In this document: positions 15,257 to 23,160 of the stretch, one piece after another
How the letters are laid out: each line of letters opens with the position of its first letter
How positions within the stretch are numbered: the stretch's first letter is position 1
Virus record (IMG/VR): IMGVR_UViG_3300032462_000004
Span: 1-62,035 of that record
From: a virus
Direction: 5' to 3' (one strand)
DNA length: 62,035 nucleotides
The notes under the pieces: model-generated
The model's database searches: none
What the model was told of the DNA's origin: nothing
What the model saw: the letters and a program-made list of their open reading frames with translations, nothing else
Made by a program: the position numbers and the translations under genes

Positions 15257-15674
15257 TTAACATCTCCATTGATACTATCATATCTTCTTTCCAACGCTCT
15301 GGCATTTTATCTGCTGCATATTCTGCATCCACAACTATGGTTGCAATATTACGTTGGATGATTGACTGGGCGCAGCTCGAGCATGGGAAGAATGTAACAA
15401 ACATTACACATCCGGATAAATCAGATCTGGATGCTAAGTCCATTGCATTGCGTTCTGCATGGGCGAACCATTTATATTTTAGTGGACGCTCTTGCCTTTC
15501 CGGCAGCGTATCATTTACGCCCATCGGCATACCATTAAATCCCCACGATATAGGCTTTCCATCCTCGGTAGTAATAACTGCACCTACTTTTGTAGATTCA
15601 TCCTTGGACCAACTTGCGACTTCCTTTGCCATGTTGAGCAATCTGCTTGCCCATTTATCATTAGTTATATCCAT
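15219..15674 (-). CDS. dCMP deaminase, 151 aa
   Basis: Cytidine/deoxycytidylate deaminase fold. The zinc ligand and general acid H72-A-E74 are in WFAHAERNA, and the second zinc motif is PCSSC (Cys98, Cys101). The enzyme makes dUMP for thymidylate synthase, which is encoded at 36659-37567. Length is typical for the bacterial/phage family. It overlaps both neighbours. Confidence 0.9.
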   Translation of the reverse strand: MDITNDKWASRLLNMAKEVASWSKDESTKVGAVITTEDGKPISWGFNGMPMGVNDTLPERQERPLKYKWFAHAERNAMDLASRSDLSGCVMFVTFFPCSSCAQSIIQRNIATIVVDAEYAADKMPERWKEDMIVSMEMLNEAGVRIVEAKI

Positions 15675-15885
15675 ATTTTAATTCCCATATTAATCTCTCG
15701 GACTCGTCTATGAAATTAAATTCTGCACTCAGCCCTCCTTCTATCTCGTTGCAAATTACCGAATAGTCGCCGGGATATTTCTGTTTAATGTCTGCTTCCA
15801 CATTCCTAATAGTAAATTTATCAGCAGGTCCAAACATATGGCCCTCGAGAAGTCTCGAAATATTTGACATTATCTTGTTAAGCAT
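15661..15885 (-). CDS. Unknown small protein, 74 aa
   Basis: No known domain. It ends FIDESERLIWELKYGYN, a variant of the acidic-patch plus L-F/W-K/E-L-K-W/Y-G finish seen in several neighbours. Overlaps the genes on both sides by about 15 bases. Confidence 0.65.
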   Translation of the reverse strand: MLNKIMSNISRLLEGHMFGPADKFTIRNVEADIKQKYPGDYSVICNEIEGGLSAEFNFIDESERLIWELKYGYN

Positions 15886-16169
15886 TCGATTGTAATGATT
15901 TGTGCTATTTCTTCGCCAAGGTCCTCCTCGTCAGTTACAATATATAACTTGGATTTATGCTGATCTTTTACGGGATCATATGAACTAAGTTGGATTACTT
16001 TTCCACCAATTGCACTAAAGACTGTAAAGTTTATTCCATTATTGAAATCTTTTATGGACATCCTTGTCACACTATTGCTGTACAATGATACCGACTCTTG
16101 TTCCTGTTTATTATCAGAATTATTTGCCCAGCGAATTATTCTTTTTACCACATTTCTTAATATCTTCAT
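15870..16169 (-). CDS. Unknown protein, 99 aa
   Basis: A basic N-terminal helix (KILRNVVKRIIRWANN) precedes a beta-rich part with LYIVTDEEDLGEEIAQIITIE, shortened here to LYIVTDEEDLGEEIAQII. I recall similar short proteins in T4-like phages but no function. Four-base overlap with the next upstream gene. Confidence 0.65.
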   Translation of the reverse strand: MKILRNVVKRIIRWANNSDNKQEQESVSLYSNSVTRMSIKDFNNGINFTVFSAIGGKVIQLSSYDPVKDQHKSKLYIVTDEEDLGEEIAQIITIECLTR

Positions 16170-16375
16170 TTAATATATCCTCCCCATTTTAATTTAAAAA
16201 TCAGTGCTGTATCTTCATGCTTGAATGCAAATACGTCTCCCGTACCGGATTCGTGAACTATCCAGTCACCATATTCTATGCCAGTTTGTTGCCGACACCA
16301 AATACACATTTTACTTGTCATGTCTGAATCCACTCTTATCGACACGGGCCAGTATTTTTTATTTAATACTCTCAT
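16166..16375 (-). CDS. Unknown small protein of the DAxLFKLKWG set, 69 aa
   Basis: Ends FAFKHEDTALIFKLKWGG, the clearest copy of a C-terminal signature shared by several small proteins in the window. It also contains CIWCRQQTG (C-x-x-C). Overlaps by four bases with genes on each side. Function unknown. Confidence 0.7.
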   Translation of the reverse strand: MRVLNKKYWPVSIRVDSDMTSKMCIWCRQQTGIEYGDWIVHESGTGDVFAFKHEDTALIFKLKWGGYIK

Positions 16376-16554
16376 TTTTCTATAAGTTGAACCATATTGT
16401 GAGTTTCAATTTTATCACATACCTTACATTTGTACGTTATGGATGCGCCCTCACGAATAACATATGACCAACCACTCTCGTGACTGCAACCTTTTAGGAT
16501 AGTGATTATCCTTTCGGCCTCTTGTCTCTTATTCCTGCACTTAATCAGGGCCAT
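16372..16554 (-). CDS. Small zinc-finger-like protein, 60 aa
   Basis: Paralogue of the product of 15068-15256: GCSHESGWSY then YKCKVCDK give C-x-H and C-x-x-C ligand pairs. Overlaps the genes on both sides. Confidence 0.7.
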   Translation of the reverse strand: MALIKCRNKRQEAERIITILKGCSHESGWSYVIREGASITYKCKVCDKIETHNMVQLIEK

Positions 16555-16766
16555 GTTAATTCGAATAAGGTTCCATCTTCTTCTCTGGAAAATCCTATCT
16601 CTAGATTATCCATATTATCCCTACAAATATCCCAATTCCAGGCTTTGCCCTGTTGACCTATATTCTCTTCGAGCCATAGTCGATAACGATCATTGGGTTC
16701 CTTGTCTGAGCCCTTTATCATAAATTCTCTATGAGCTATATGTGCATAAACTATGTTTGCCATCAT
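16545..16766 (-). CDS. Unknown small protein of the DAxLFKLKWG set, 73 aa
   Basis: Ends IGFSREEDGTLFELTWP, matching the shared finish. The middle is Trp-rich (GKAWNWDICRDN). It heads a string of six overlapping small genes. A TATAAT-like sequence lies some 30 bases upstream without a good -35 box. Confidence 0.65.
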   Translation of the reverse strand: MMANIVYAHIAHREFMIKGSDKEPNDRYRLWLEENIGQQGKAWNWDICRDNMDNLEIGFSREEDGTLFELTWP

Positions 16767-16814
16767 GAAGTGCCTTTATTATAAATCTGATATTAACGGG
16801 TGCATAGTTTTTCC

Positions 16815-17711
16815 TTAATTTCGAGTTCTAATAATAGTGTACTTGATTGTAAGTAACTTTCCTAGTAATTCTTTTTCATTATCTCTTGCAACACTTTCTG
16901 CAATGGTAGTAAGATTTGTTTTCCACGGATATGCTTTTTTATTCCCATCAGTGCTTGCCTCATCGATTGTGTAATGAAATGGTCCGTGGTATTCTAATAT
17001 TTCAACAACCTTAGATTTGTTACCCCTGTAACCTAGTTCAAACACTACTAAATCGTATAGTACCCATCTACCATTATGGTATATTCCCCATTCGTGTAAC
17101 TCGCTCTCTGCATCGGCGTATGCACATTGTTCTGTTAAATACCCGTTTTCATTGATATAATTTCTAATGTATAAGGTTGCCTCTCTACTTGAATTTGACT
17201 TAGTAAATCCTCCATTTGCAATTTTAGTAGCAACTATTTTAGCAGATATTTCCTTATTTTTTGACGGAACATCAACTCCATATCTTTTAATATTTGTGTT
17301 TCTTGTTCTTTCGCGAACTACTTTGGATTTATTAGGATTAGTTACTCCGTAATTTTTCAAACACGTAGCTTCTTTTTTCTGCTTAATTGCTTGGTCCTTT
17401 GACGGATTATCAACGCCGTATACTTCAATGAATTTAGCCTTAATCTTGTTTTTTATTTGGTCCGAAGAGGCTGGATTCTTCGTTCCGTATTTTTCCAGAT
17501 TTGTGTCTATTGCCTTGATCCTTCCGCATTTTGCACAACCTGATCCTCTTCTGTGGTCTCCGGCTCGCTGTTCGAATTCTCCGTGTGCTTTACATACTAT
17601 AGTAAGTTTATTATCGTTGCCACTATACTCGGATTTACTATAATCGTAACTCTGAGCATTATCTTTTCGAGTCAAGGCTAGTTTTTCTAAATATTGTGCG
17701 GTAGTAATCAT
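16815..17711 (-). CDS. Homing-endonuclease-like protein with zinc finger and nuclease-like C-terminus, 298 aa
   Basis: The N-terminal part has VCKAHGEFEQRAGDH followed by GCAKCG, the C-x-x-H...C-x-x-C finger common in phage and organelle homing proteins. The middle holds four repeats of the form K-Y-G-V/T-x-N-P-S (YGTKNPAS, YGVDNPSK, YGVTNPNK, YGVDVPSK), a known companion motif of such genes. The C-terminal domain, with YDLVVFELGY and VVEILEYHGPFHY, resembles Vsr/PD-(D/E)XK-type nuclease folds, but catalytic residues cannot be assigned with certainty. It is free-standing between small genes and mazG and has its own late box. Confidence 0.75.
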   Translation of the reverse strand: MITTAQYLEKLALTRKDNAQSYDYSKSEYSGNDNKLTIVCKAHGEFEQRAGDHRRGSGCAKCGRIKAIDTNLEKYGTKNPASSDQIKNKIKAKFIEVYGVDNPSKDQAIKQKKEATCLKNYGVTNPNKSKVVRERTRNTNIKRYGVDVPSKNKEISAKIVATKIANGGFTKSNSSREATLYIRNYINENGYLTEQCAYADAESELHEWGIYHNGRWVLYDLVVFELGYRGNKSKVVEILEYHGPFHYTIDEASTDGNKKAYPWKTNLTTIAESVARDNEKELLGKLLTIKYTIIRTRN

Positions 17712-17730
17712 AATAACACCTTTAATATAT

Positions 17731-17738
17731 TATTTATC
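17731..17738 (-). promoter_or_regulatory. Late promoter box GATAAATA
   Basis: Nineteen bases before the start of the homing-like gene at 17711; AAAGGTG serves as ribosome site in between. Confidence 0.6.
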
Positions 17739-17767
17739 AATATATGTGACTTAGGTGTTATTATGTA

Positions 17768-18175
17768 TTATATGTCTCCTGCTTCTCTTTTCTCAGACCT
17801 CTCTACCGAAAACCCTCCAGGATACCTGGCAGACAGTTTACTGACATTTTCGTTAATAACATCATTCGGGTCTAAATCAAGCGCACGGCAAGCATTAATC
17901 CAGTAAAACATAACGTCTCCAAGCTCACGCTTCATATGGAAAATGTTATCAGCATTATATTCCTTGCCCTGAAACAAAATCTTCTTAACGATTTCATCGA
18001 ACTCGCCGCCCTCACTTGCTAAGCCGATACCAGCTGTGCTAAGTCTTGCAACCTGCATACCTTGTGCTGATAATTCGCGAATTCTTGCGATAAACAGCTC
18101 GTCATCTTTGCTGACTTGGCTTGTTACACCATCTACGAATTCTGCATACTTATTTAAGTCTAATTTCTTTGCCAT
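17768..18175 (-). CDS. mazG: MazG-like nucleotide pyrophosphohydrolase, 135 aa
   Basis: All-alpha NTP pyrophosphatase with the metal-binding pattern E55-x-x-E58 (ASEGGEFDE) and E84-x-x-D87 (KRELGDVMFYW). Such phage enzymes hydrolyse non-canonical dNTPs or dGTP-like substrates; a role against (p)ppGpp has been proposed but is disputed. Twelve bases separate it from the 382-residue gene upstream. Confidence 0.88.
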   Translation of the reverse strand: MAKKLDLNKYAEFVDGVTSQVSKDDELFIARIRELSAQGMQVARLSTAGIGLASEGGEFDEIVKKILFQGKEYNADNIFHMKRELGDVMFYWINACRALDLDPNDVINENVSKLSARYPGGFSVERSEKREAGDI

Positions 18176-18186
18176 TTTATTTCCTG

Positions 18187-19335
18187 TTATATGTAAGTGT
18201 TATTCTTTACATGTTTGACTATTTTATAGAATTTCGCAAAAAAGTCAAGTTTATGTGTTTCGGTACTTTTGTAGCCCCATACCTGTTTTTTATTTTTGCG
18301 AGAAATACTAAATTCGTCGATTAGTGCATCTATTTCTACAGCATTAAACGATATGGGATCAGGTATAATACTATTATTGTACCCATACATAAAATTTGCC
18401 ATATACTGTTTGCAATTTTTTGCTTCGAACAGCAAAACACCTGTATCTGAATATCCGAATGCTTCCTTAAATAACGCTGCTGCCTCGTTAATATCTATCT
18501 CTACTAACTTCAAAGTAGCTTTAGTAACAGTATCAGTTGAGGCAAAAGATATCATACCGTGAGTAGAGTACAATGTTTGCGGACTTCCGTCAGTATAAGA
18601 CGTGAAGTTTGCAGTCTTAGCCTGAATTCCATCATTTAACTCTTTCATTACCTGCTGCTTTGTTCCGGGTGTCAAGGTGACCTTTGTTACTTTTAATATC
18701 TTAGTATCTGCTTGATAAAAATAGTTGTTAGGTGACAATTCGACAACTTGGCGCCTTGGGTAAACCTTAGCAGTAGATGTTGAGCCGGAGTATCCCATAT
18801 TTGTAAGCGGTCCGTATAAGGAAATGATTCCCTTATAGATTCCAGTTTTACCATTTTGAAGCAAGACCTCGTCGCCAATCTGTATGTCCTTACGACTAAC
18901 TTTATCTTCTAGCAGTTTAGTATTATCCTGAGCAAGTTGGTAATCAGGTGAACTGATTGGCACCAATGTTAGTTTTGTTTGACTATCTTGTCTTGCCCAA
19001 ATGCATCTTTCCTGTATAAGCCCTTCGGTTATTCCTGTAACTAATAAAATGTCAGATAGGTTATCATTTGTAATCCTGACAAGGTAGCCTCGTGGGTCAA
19101 TAACAAGCCATGACATGTCTGCCGATCCCCGGTATTGTCTATCAGGTTTATGCAGCGTAAAACCAGGCAATGCTGTGTTCTCAAATTCTTTGATATTTAA
19201 ATACTTCGAGGTCGCCTTTGATAGTTTTTTCTTTTCGTTTGTTGTGTCACCATGCGGTACTATAGTAACTTCCGGTAATGATTTCGTTGGTGCAACAGAC
19301 CATGCTGCATATATTTGTCTAGAAACATTTAGCAT
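18187..19335 (-). CDS. Unknown protein, 382 aa
   Basis: A soluble protein with mixed alpha/beta character and an SH3-like stretch (DIQIGDEVLLQNGKTGIYKG, about residues 149-168). No enzyme motif is visible. Its start shares a base with the stop of the 77-residue gene. It lies between an operator-like promoter region and mazG. Function unknown. Confidence 0.7.
   Translation of the reverse strand: MLNVSRQIYAAWSVAPTKSLPEVTIVPHGDTTNEKKKLSKATSKYLNIKEFENTALPGFTLHKPDRQYRGSADMSWLVIDPRGYLVRITNDNLSDILLVTGITEGLIQERCIWARQDSQTKLTLVPISSPDYQLAQDNTKLLEDKVSRKDIQIGDEVLLQNGKTGIYKGIISLYGPLTNMGYSGSTSTAKVYPRRQVVELSPNNYFYQADTKILKVTKVTLTPGTKQQVMKELNDGIQAKTANFTSYTDGSPQTLYSTHGMISFASTDTVTKATLKLVEIDINEAAALFKEAFGYSDTGVLLFEAKNCKQYMANFMYGYNNSIIPDPISFNAVEIDALIDEFSISRKNKKQVWGYKSTETHKLDFFAKFYKIVKHVKNNTYI
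18221..18248 (-). promoter_or_regulatory. Possible promoter TTGACT-N16-TAAAAT before mazG
   Basis: Located in the last codons of the 382-residue gene, 46 bases before the mazG ATG. One mismatch in each box and a short spacer make it a moderate candidate. Confidence 0.4.
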
Positions 19336-19568
19336 TATGATACTCCGAAGCCGAATTGGATTTTAAATAGTGTTGCATCTTCTCCGTCCTCGAATGCAAA
19401 TTTATTTCCTCCCAGCATCGTCCATCTTCCCTCTAAGTTTTCAATGCACCACATAACAATTCCGTGTTTGGCAATTTCTATGTATTCCATATTTAAGTGT
19501 GTAAATGTCCATTCAGTTTTTTTATCTTTTACAAGATTATTCATTGGTATATATTTGTGTTTGTCCAT
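19335..19568 (-). CDS. Unknown small protein of the DAxLFKLKWG set, 77 aa
   Basis: Contains HGIVMWCIENLEGRWTMLG and ends FAFEDGEDATLFKIQFGFG, the shared C-terminal signature with F-x-F, acidic pair, A-x-L-F-K. It is the first gene behind a promoter with a perfect palindrome. Confidence 0.7.
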   Translation of the reverse strand: MDKHKYIPMNNLVKDKKTEWTFTHLNMEYIEIAKHGIVMWCIENLEGRWTMLGGNKFAFEDGEDATLFKIQFGFGVS

Positions 19569-19584
19569 GTGTCTCCCGTGGTTA

Positions 19585-19614
19585 ATTGTAACAAATTTTG
19601 TTACAGAATGTCAA
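19585..19614 (-). promoter_or_regulatory. Promoter TTGACA-N18-TACAAT containing a 19-bp perfect palindrome
   Basis: The -35 box (19614-19609) and -10 box (19590-19585) frame TGTAACAAATTTTGTTACA at 19587-19605, a perfect odd-centred palindrome. It covers the spacer and part of the -10, the classic place for a repressor operator. Confidence 0.75.
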
Positions 19615-19626
19615 ATTTGGCAGGGA

Positions 19627-20355
19627 TTATTTTAAGTACGGAGTCCAGCACTCTTTCGTATTTAGAAGTCTGTTTGCTATGATAAAGACAGAAATGGGAT
19701 TATGGCCTAGTCCCAAATGGCTTGCTCCGGGAATTTCTATGTTTTCATAGAATGGCCCACTGTCCTCGATAGAGCATTCCCAATGTACCACGCCGTCCGA
19801 TTTACTATACATTGATGTAAATGGGACCGGTGGTGCAGTGCCGATTTTTTTAATTATTTCGGGATCAAGATGACTCTTGTCCTTGCTAAGTAACTCGTAC
19901 AGAGCACTTGCATTTGTGCTGTTATTTGCTGATTTAAACGGTGTACCGAGGGTGATTACTTGTCTGACCAAGTCTGGGCAAATTTTTGCAATTTCCCGAC
20001 CATAAATCCCACCCAAACTCCACCCAATAATGCTAACTTCGCTATTGTCATGCAACTGTGAGATTTCAGAGACTCTGGCAGACAGTTTATCCATCATATT
20101 ATCCATACCATCTCTTGGACCGTAATTACGACCTAGATTCCAAGTCTGTGGCTTATATCCGATTTTTTCTAAGAAATTTCTTAAATAATGTGTAGACGAG
20201 TCGCCTGCGCCGAGTCCTGGTAATATAAGAACAGGATGACCATCTCCCTTTGGGGAAATATATTGAAGTGGCATATTAAGCAACCATCCTATTCCGAATT
20301 CATATAGTCCACGAATTGCTTCAACACTTAGCAATATTTTAGATGGGCCTGACAT
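19627..20355 (-). CDS. Alpha/beta-hydrolase, triacylglycerol-lipase-like, 242 aa
   Basis: Lipase-type fold: VLILPGLGAG (oxyanion region, 42-51), nucleophile elbow GWSLG with Ser113, candidate acid Asp187 and catalytic His213 in GASHLGLGH. LGTPF at 136-140 is characteristic of bacterial lipases and phospholipases. There is no signal peptide, so action is inside the cell or at lysis. Possible roles are membrane lipid attack or esterified metabolite cleavage; neither is shown by the sequence. Uncommon in phages. Confidence 0.85.
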   Translation of the reverse strand: MSGPSKILLSVEAIRGLYEFGIGWLLNMPLQYISPKGDGHPVLILPGLGAGDSSTHYLRNFLEKIGYKPQTWNLGRNYGPRDGMDNMMDKLSARVSEISQLHDNSEVSIIGWSLGGIYGREIAKICPDLVRQVITLGTPFKSANNSTNASALYELLSKDKSHLDPEIIKKIGTAPPVPFTSMYSKSDGVVHWECSIEDSGPFYENIEIPGASHLGLGHNPISVFIIANRLLNTKECWTPYLK

Positions 20356-20498
20356 TTGCGTCCTTTAGTTTATACATGTAGTTATCAGAAACCTGCTGAA
20401 CTTCCGCATCTACTTTTCTTATTTGAATCATTTTATACAAAGGTTTCGCCCATTGAATATCCTTTGTAATCCAAATCGATTCCTCGGCAAGTATTCAT
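20339..20498 (-). other. Two short overlapping frames, possible remnant gene
   Basis: ATG 20498 opens 21 codons (MNTCRGIDLDYKGYSMGETFV, split MNTCRGIDLDYKG/YSMGETFV) ending at 20433. In another frame codons for IWITKDIQWAKPLYKMIQIR and VDAEVQQVSDNYMYKLKD end at 20339, with ATG 20431 as the only in-frame start. The second looks protein-like and overlaps the lipase start by 17 bases. It may be a frameshifted small gene; otherwise the stretch between lipase and clpP holds nothing recognisable. Confidence 0.35.
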
Positions 20499-20530
20499 AT
20501 AATTTTTCTTTTGCTTTTAAGTTACTTTAA

Positions 20531-21127
20531 TCAAGCCCTTTTATCTACTATATGATCTGCAAGTCCCAATTCCAATGCCATCGGCGCCGGCAACCATTTA
20601 TCACGGTCCATTAGTTCTGCAAACTTTTCGTACGATACTCCTTTCGAATTATGTTTAACATATAGTTCTGTCATTTCTTTCTTGATACGCAAACTCTCAA
20701 TAAGATCAATTTCCATATCAGACACCTTACCACGTGTGCCGGATGATGGCTGATGGATCATTGTTATCGCCCTTGGCAAAAGATATCTATGTCCAGGTGT
20801 ACCAGCTTGTGCAAGAAAAGACCCCATACTGGCTGCCATCCCCGTAACATATGTGTGGACTGGACTTTTGATATATTGCATAACATCATAAACTGCCAGA
20901 CCGTCATAAACAGAACCCCCCGGACTATTTATGTACATGCTAATAGGCATTTCTGGATTCTCTGCTTCGAGGAATAACATCTGTGCAACCAGGATATTAC
21001 ACATGTGTGTTTCTACCGGGCCCGTAAGGAAAATTACACGTTCCTTCATTAAACGAGAATATAGATCGTAAGACCTTTCCCCACGTGGTGTTTGTTCTAC
21101 TACCATTGGGATTAAAGCGTTTTGCAT
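20531..21127 (-). CDS. clpP: ClpP protease subunit, canonical triad, 198 aa
   Basis: ClpP serine peptidase with Ser100 in [10 protein letters not shown], His125 in TMIHQP and Asp176 in DRDKWL, equivalent to Ser97, His122 and Asp171 of E. coli. NSPGG (68-72) forms the oxyanion and substrate strand. Length suits a mature 14-mer subunit; the short N-terminus includes the axial-loop region. It lies 14 bases after a divergent second clpP. ClpA and ClpX encoded here both keep IGF docking loops. Confidence 0.95.
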   Translation of the reverse strand: MQNALIPMVVEQTPRGERSYDLYSRLMKERVIFLTGPVETHMCNILVAQMLFLEAENPEMPISMYINSPGGSVYDGLAVYDVMQYIKSPVHTYVTGMAASMGSFLAQAGTPGHRYLLPRAITMIHQPSSGTRGKVSDMEIDLIESLRIKKEMTELYVKHNSKGVSYEKFAELMDRDKWLPAPMALELGLADHIVDKRA

Positions 21128-21140
21128 GTGTGTTTTCCTT

Positions 21141-21713
21141 TTAAATAAGTTTTGTCGATATTCCCATCTGAAGCGATTCTTCAGCTGTAAATTTTTGATC
21201 TGTATTTACAGATCTTCTGTCGTGAAATTGCTTCTTTGTTAGTTTAGCCCTCGAACGGAATATTTCATCAGTATAATCCTCAATTTCATTCAATCTCGTA
21301 GTAGCTGTATTCAACAATGATTGTAAAGTATACACTTCTGCTAAGGTCAAAATCAAATCGCCATTGTTGTTAAGAGACTTATATGTTCTTAGAAAGCTAT
21401 ATGCACCCCATAATGTCCAAGATGTCGGATGAATCATAAAATTAACTTTCTTCCCTGCAAGTCTTATATCGGCTGCAAGAAATATTAACACTGCTGAACT
21501 CATGCAATCTCCATTTGAAATTGTAGTTGTCCTGTCTCTAAAATTTTCTAAAGAATCGTAAATAACTTTTGCTGCATCCGGATCTCCACCGTTAGAATCG
21601 ATAGTTATTTCTAATAGCAATTCCGGATCATTTTCTAAAAGCGTGATGGCAGATTGCACAATGTTTATATGAACGTCATTAATAGATCCGAATATGTTAA
21701 TACTATGTGCCAT
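21141..21713 (-). CDS. Divergent ClpP-like protease subunit, 190 aa
   Basis: ClpP/crotonase fold with [10 protein letters not shown] for the oxyanion strand, a candidate nucleophile in [13 protein letters not shown] and His in FMIHP. The acidic triad residue is not obvious, and an insert follows the His. ATG 21713 is preferred over the one at 21737 because GAAGGA sits seven bases upstream of it. It is paired with canonical clpP, so it could form mixed rings (like ClpR/ClpP pairs) or act on its own, for example as a capsid-maturation-type protease. Confidence 0.85.
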   Translation of the reverse strand: MAHSINIFGSINDVHINIVQSAITLLENDPELLLEITIDSNGGDPDAAKVIYDSLENFRDRTTTISNGDCMSSAVLIFLAADIRLAGKKVNFMIHPTSWTLWGAYSFLRTYKSLNNNGDLILTLAEVYTLQSLLNTATTRLNEIEDYTDEIFRSRAKLTKKQFHDRRSVNTDQKFTAEESLQMGISTKLI

Positions 21714-21765
21714 CCGTGGTCCTTCTTTCTTCAACATAGTATTTACTCTCTTAGCTTATTATTTT

Positions 21766-21773
21766 GATAAATA
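21766..21773 (+). promoter_or_regulatory. Late promoter box GATAAATA
   Basis: Ends five bases before ATG 21779; T4-like start-site geometry would place +1 on the A of the ATG, predicting a leaderless mRNA. Confidence 0.6.
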
Positions 21774-21778
21774 CGATT

Positions 21779-22168
21779 ATGAAATTAAAAGACATATTGC
21801 TAGAATCCCCGACGGACGTAGTTGCTCGATTTTATATCGAGGCAAGTGCTGCGTCTGACAAATTCTATAACCCCGAAGATGTTAAGTATAAGGAAAAAAC
21901 TTCTGCATACTATAAAGAACACTTTGATAGTTGGTTTAAAGAAGGTAAAGTCCCTGTTTTTGAAAAGCCTACAGATTTAGTCCAACCGGAATATACTAAC
22001 GAACCTAAACAAGGTAAATTACAATCTCCAGGTTTCCGTGGATTACAATATGCTTTAGCTGCGGCCGGTTTACCATATAATCACAAACTACAAGCATACG
22101 AACCAAATGCTGCCGGGATTGTCGCTACTCCGACGATGGACGCGGCTCAAAACAATAACGGGCAATAA
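21779..22168 (+). CDS. Unknown virion-associated candidate, 129 aa
   Basis: A plus-strand singleton behind a late box. It starts MKLKDILLE-S, resembling the T4 capsid-targeting leader that ends L/I-x-E. The C-terminus is Gln/Asn-rich and probably disordered. There is no catalytic motif. A TTG at 21764 would extend the frame, but it overlaps the promoter, so ATG 21779 is chosen. Confidence 0.7.
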   Translation: MKLKDILLESPTDVVARFYIEASAASDKFYNPEDVKYKEKTSAYYKEHFDSWFKEGKVPVFEKPTDLVQPEYTNEPKQGKLQSPGFRGLQYALAAAGLPYNHKLQAYEPNAAGIVATPTMDAAQNNNGQ

Positions 22169-22393
22169 TCATTTCCCAAACCTGTTAAACACAAACTGCA
22201 TTAATTCATCTTCTGTGAATTTATGAGCTACCATTGCGTAGTCATTATAATCAATAGTCATATCTTGTAATAGTTGGTCGATTTCAATCTGGGAATATCT
22301 AATTACAGGCAATGTAGCATGCTCTTTCGGTATAAATATGGTCATTTGACCGACTTTGCATAAGATACTATCCTTAAGACGTATTCCGTACAT
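22169..22393 (-). CDS. Unknown protein, 74 aa
   Basis: Small mixed alpha/beta protein (MYGIRLKDSILCKVGQMTIF), ending VFNRFGK. Its start shares a base with the stop of the exonuclease gene, so the two are co-translated. Converges exactly with the plus-strand gene ending at 22168. Confidence 0.65.
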   Translation of the reverse strand: MYGIRLKDSILCKVGQMTIFIPKEHATLPVIRYSQIEIDQLLQDMTIDYNDYAMVAHKFTEDELMQFVFNRFGK

Positions 22394-23160
22394 TATAATA
22401 CTTCGTTTATACTCGCCGCCAAGTCTGGATCATAGTTATCGGCTTCATCATTAAACCAGTCTGTATTTTTCATACCCCACGCCCAGTAGCTCTTAGGAAT
22501 ATCTTTCATCAGTTCGCCTTTGTGTTTACCGAATGGCATCCTCTTATAAATGATAGGTGCTTTAGCCCATTCTGCAATCTGTGGACCATATGGAATACTT
22601 GTGTCTATTAGATTAGATTTTTCCATAAAATCTACAAAGAATTCAAGCAGTCTTGCAGTAACATATGAGTCGTTACCTGCACGATGGCAATGTAGTTCGA
22701 TGGGAACATCGAGTTTCAAAGCAAATCGTAAATATGGGAGATTGGTTTCTTCTACTTCAGGGACATCGTTGAAGATTTTCTTAGCCATACGCCAAGTACA
22801 AATCCAGGAATGATCCTCAGTATTGATTCCGTGATTCGCTAATACACGCATATCATAAAAATGATTATGGGCAACGAGATAACCATCGGAATATCCGTTT
22901 ATAACTGTTTGGAATGTTTCGCTTGAATCGAGGAAGGATGGTTTGTCTTCGACCATTTCATTTGTAATGTAACAAATGGACGATACTGTCGGCGGAACAT
23001 CGGTGTCTATAGGCTTATGCAATTCTTGAAAGATGGTCCAATCGATTCCTTCACGAATGACAAATCCAGACTCGATTATTTCTGCAGTTTTATAATCTTT
23101 TCCTGTCGTTTCAGTATCTAAAACTAAACACGATTTTAGGAAATCTTCTTTATGTGACAT
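22393..23160 (-). CDS. DnaQ-like 3'-5' exonuclease with DUF3820-like tail, 255 aa
   Basis: DEDDh exonuclease: D15-x-E17 in LVLDTETTG, D103 in HFYDMRVLA, H159 and D164 in HRAGNDSYV. A C-terminal segment MPFGKHKGELMKDIP...YWAWGMKN is the small DUF3820-type domain often fused to such phage nucleases. It probably proofreads or trims DNA or RNA ends; T4 dexA-like roles are possible. It follows a broken GIY-YIG gene with an 11-base overlap and shares its consensus promoter. Confidence 0.88.
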   Translation of the reverse strand: MSHKEDFLKSCLVLDTETTGKDYKTAEIIESGFVIREGIDWTIFQELHKPIDTDVPPTVSSICYITNEMVEDKPSFLDSSETFQTVINGYSDGYLVAHNHFYDMRVLANHGINTEDHSWICTWRMAKKIFNDVPEVEETNLPYLRFALKLDVPIELHCHRAGNDSYVTARLLEFFVDFMEKSNLIDTSIPYGPQIAEWAKAPIIYKRMPFGKHKGELMKDIPKSYWAWGMKNTDWFNDEADNYDPDLAASINEVL

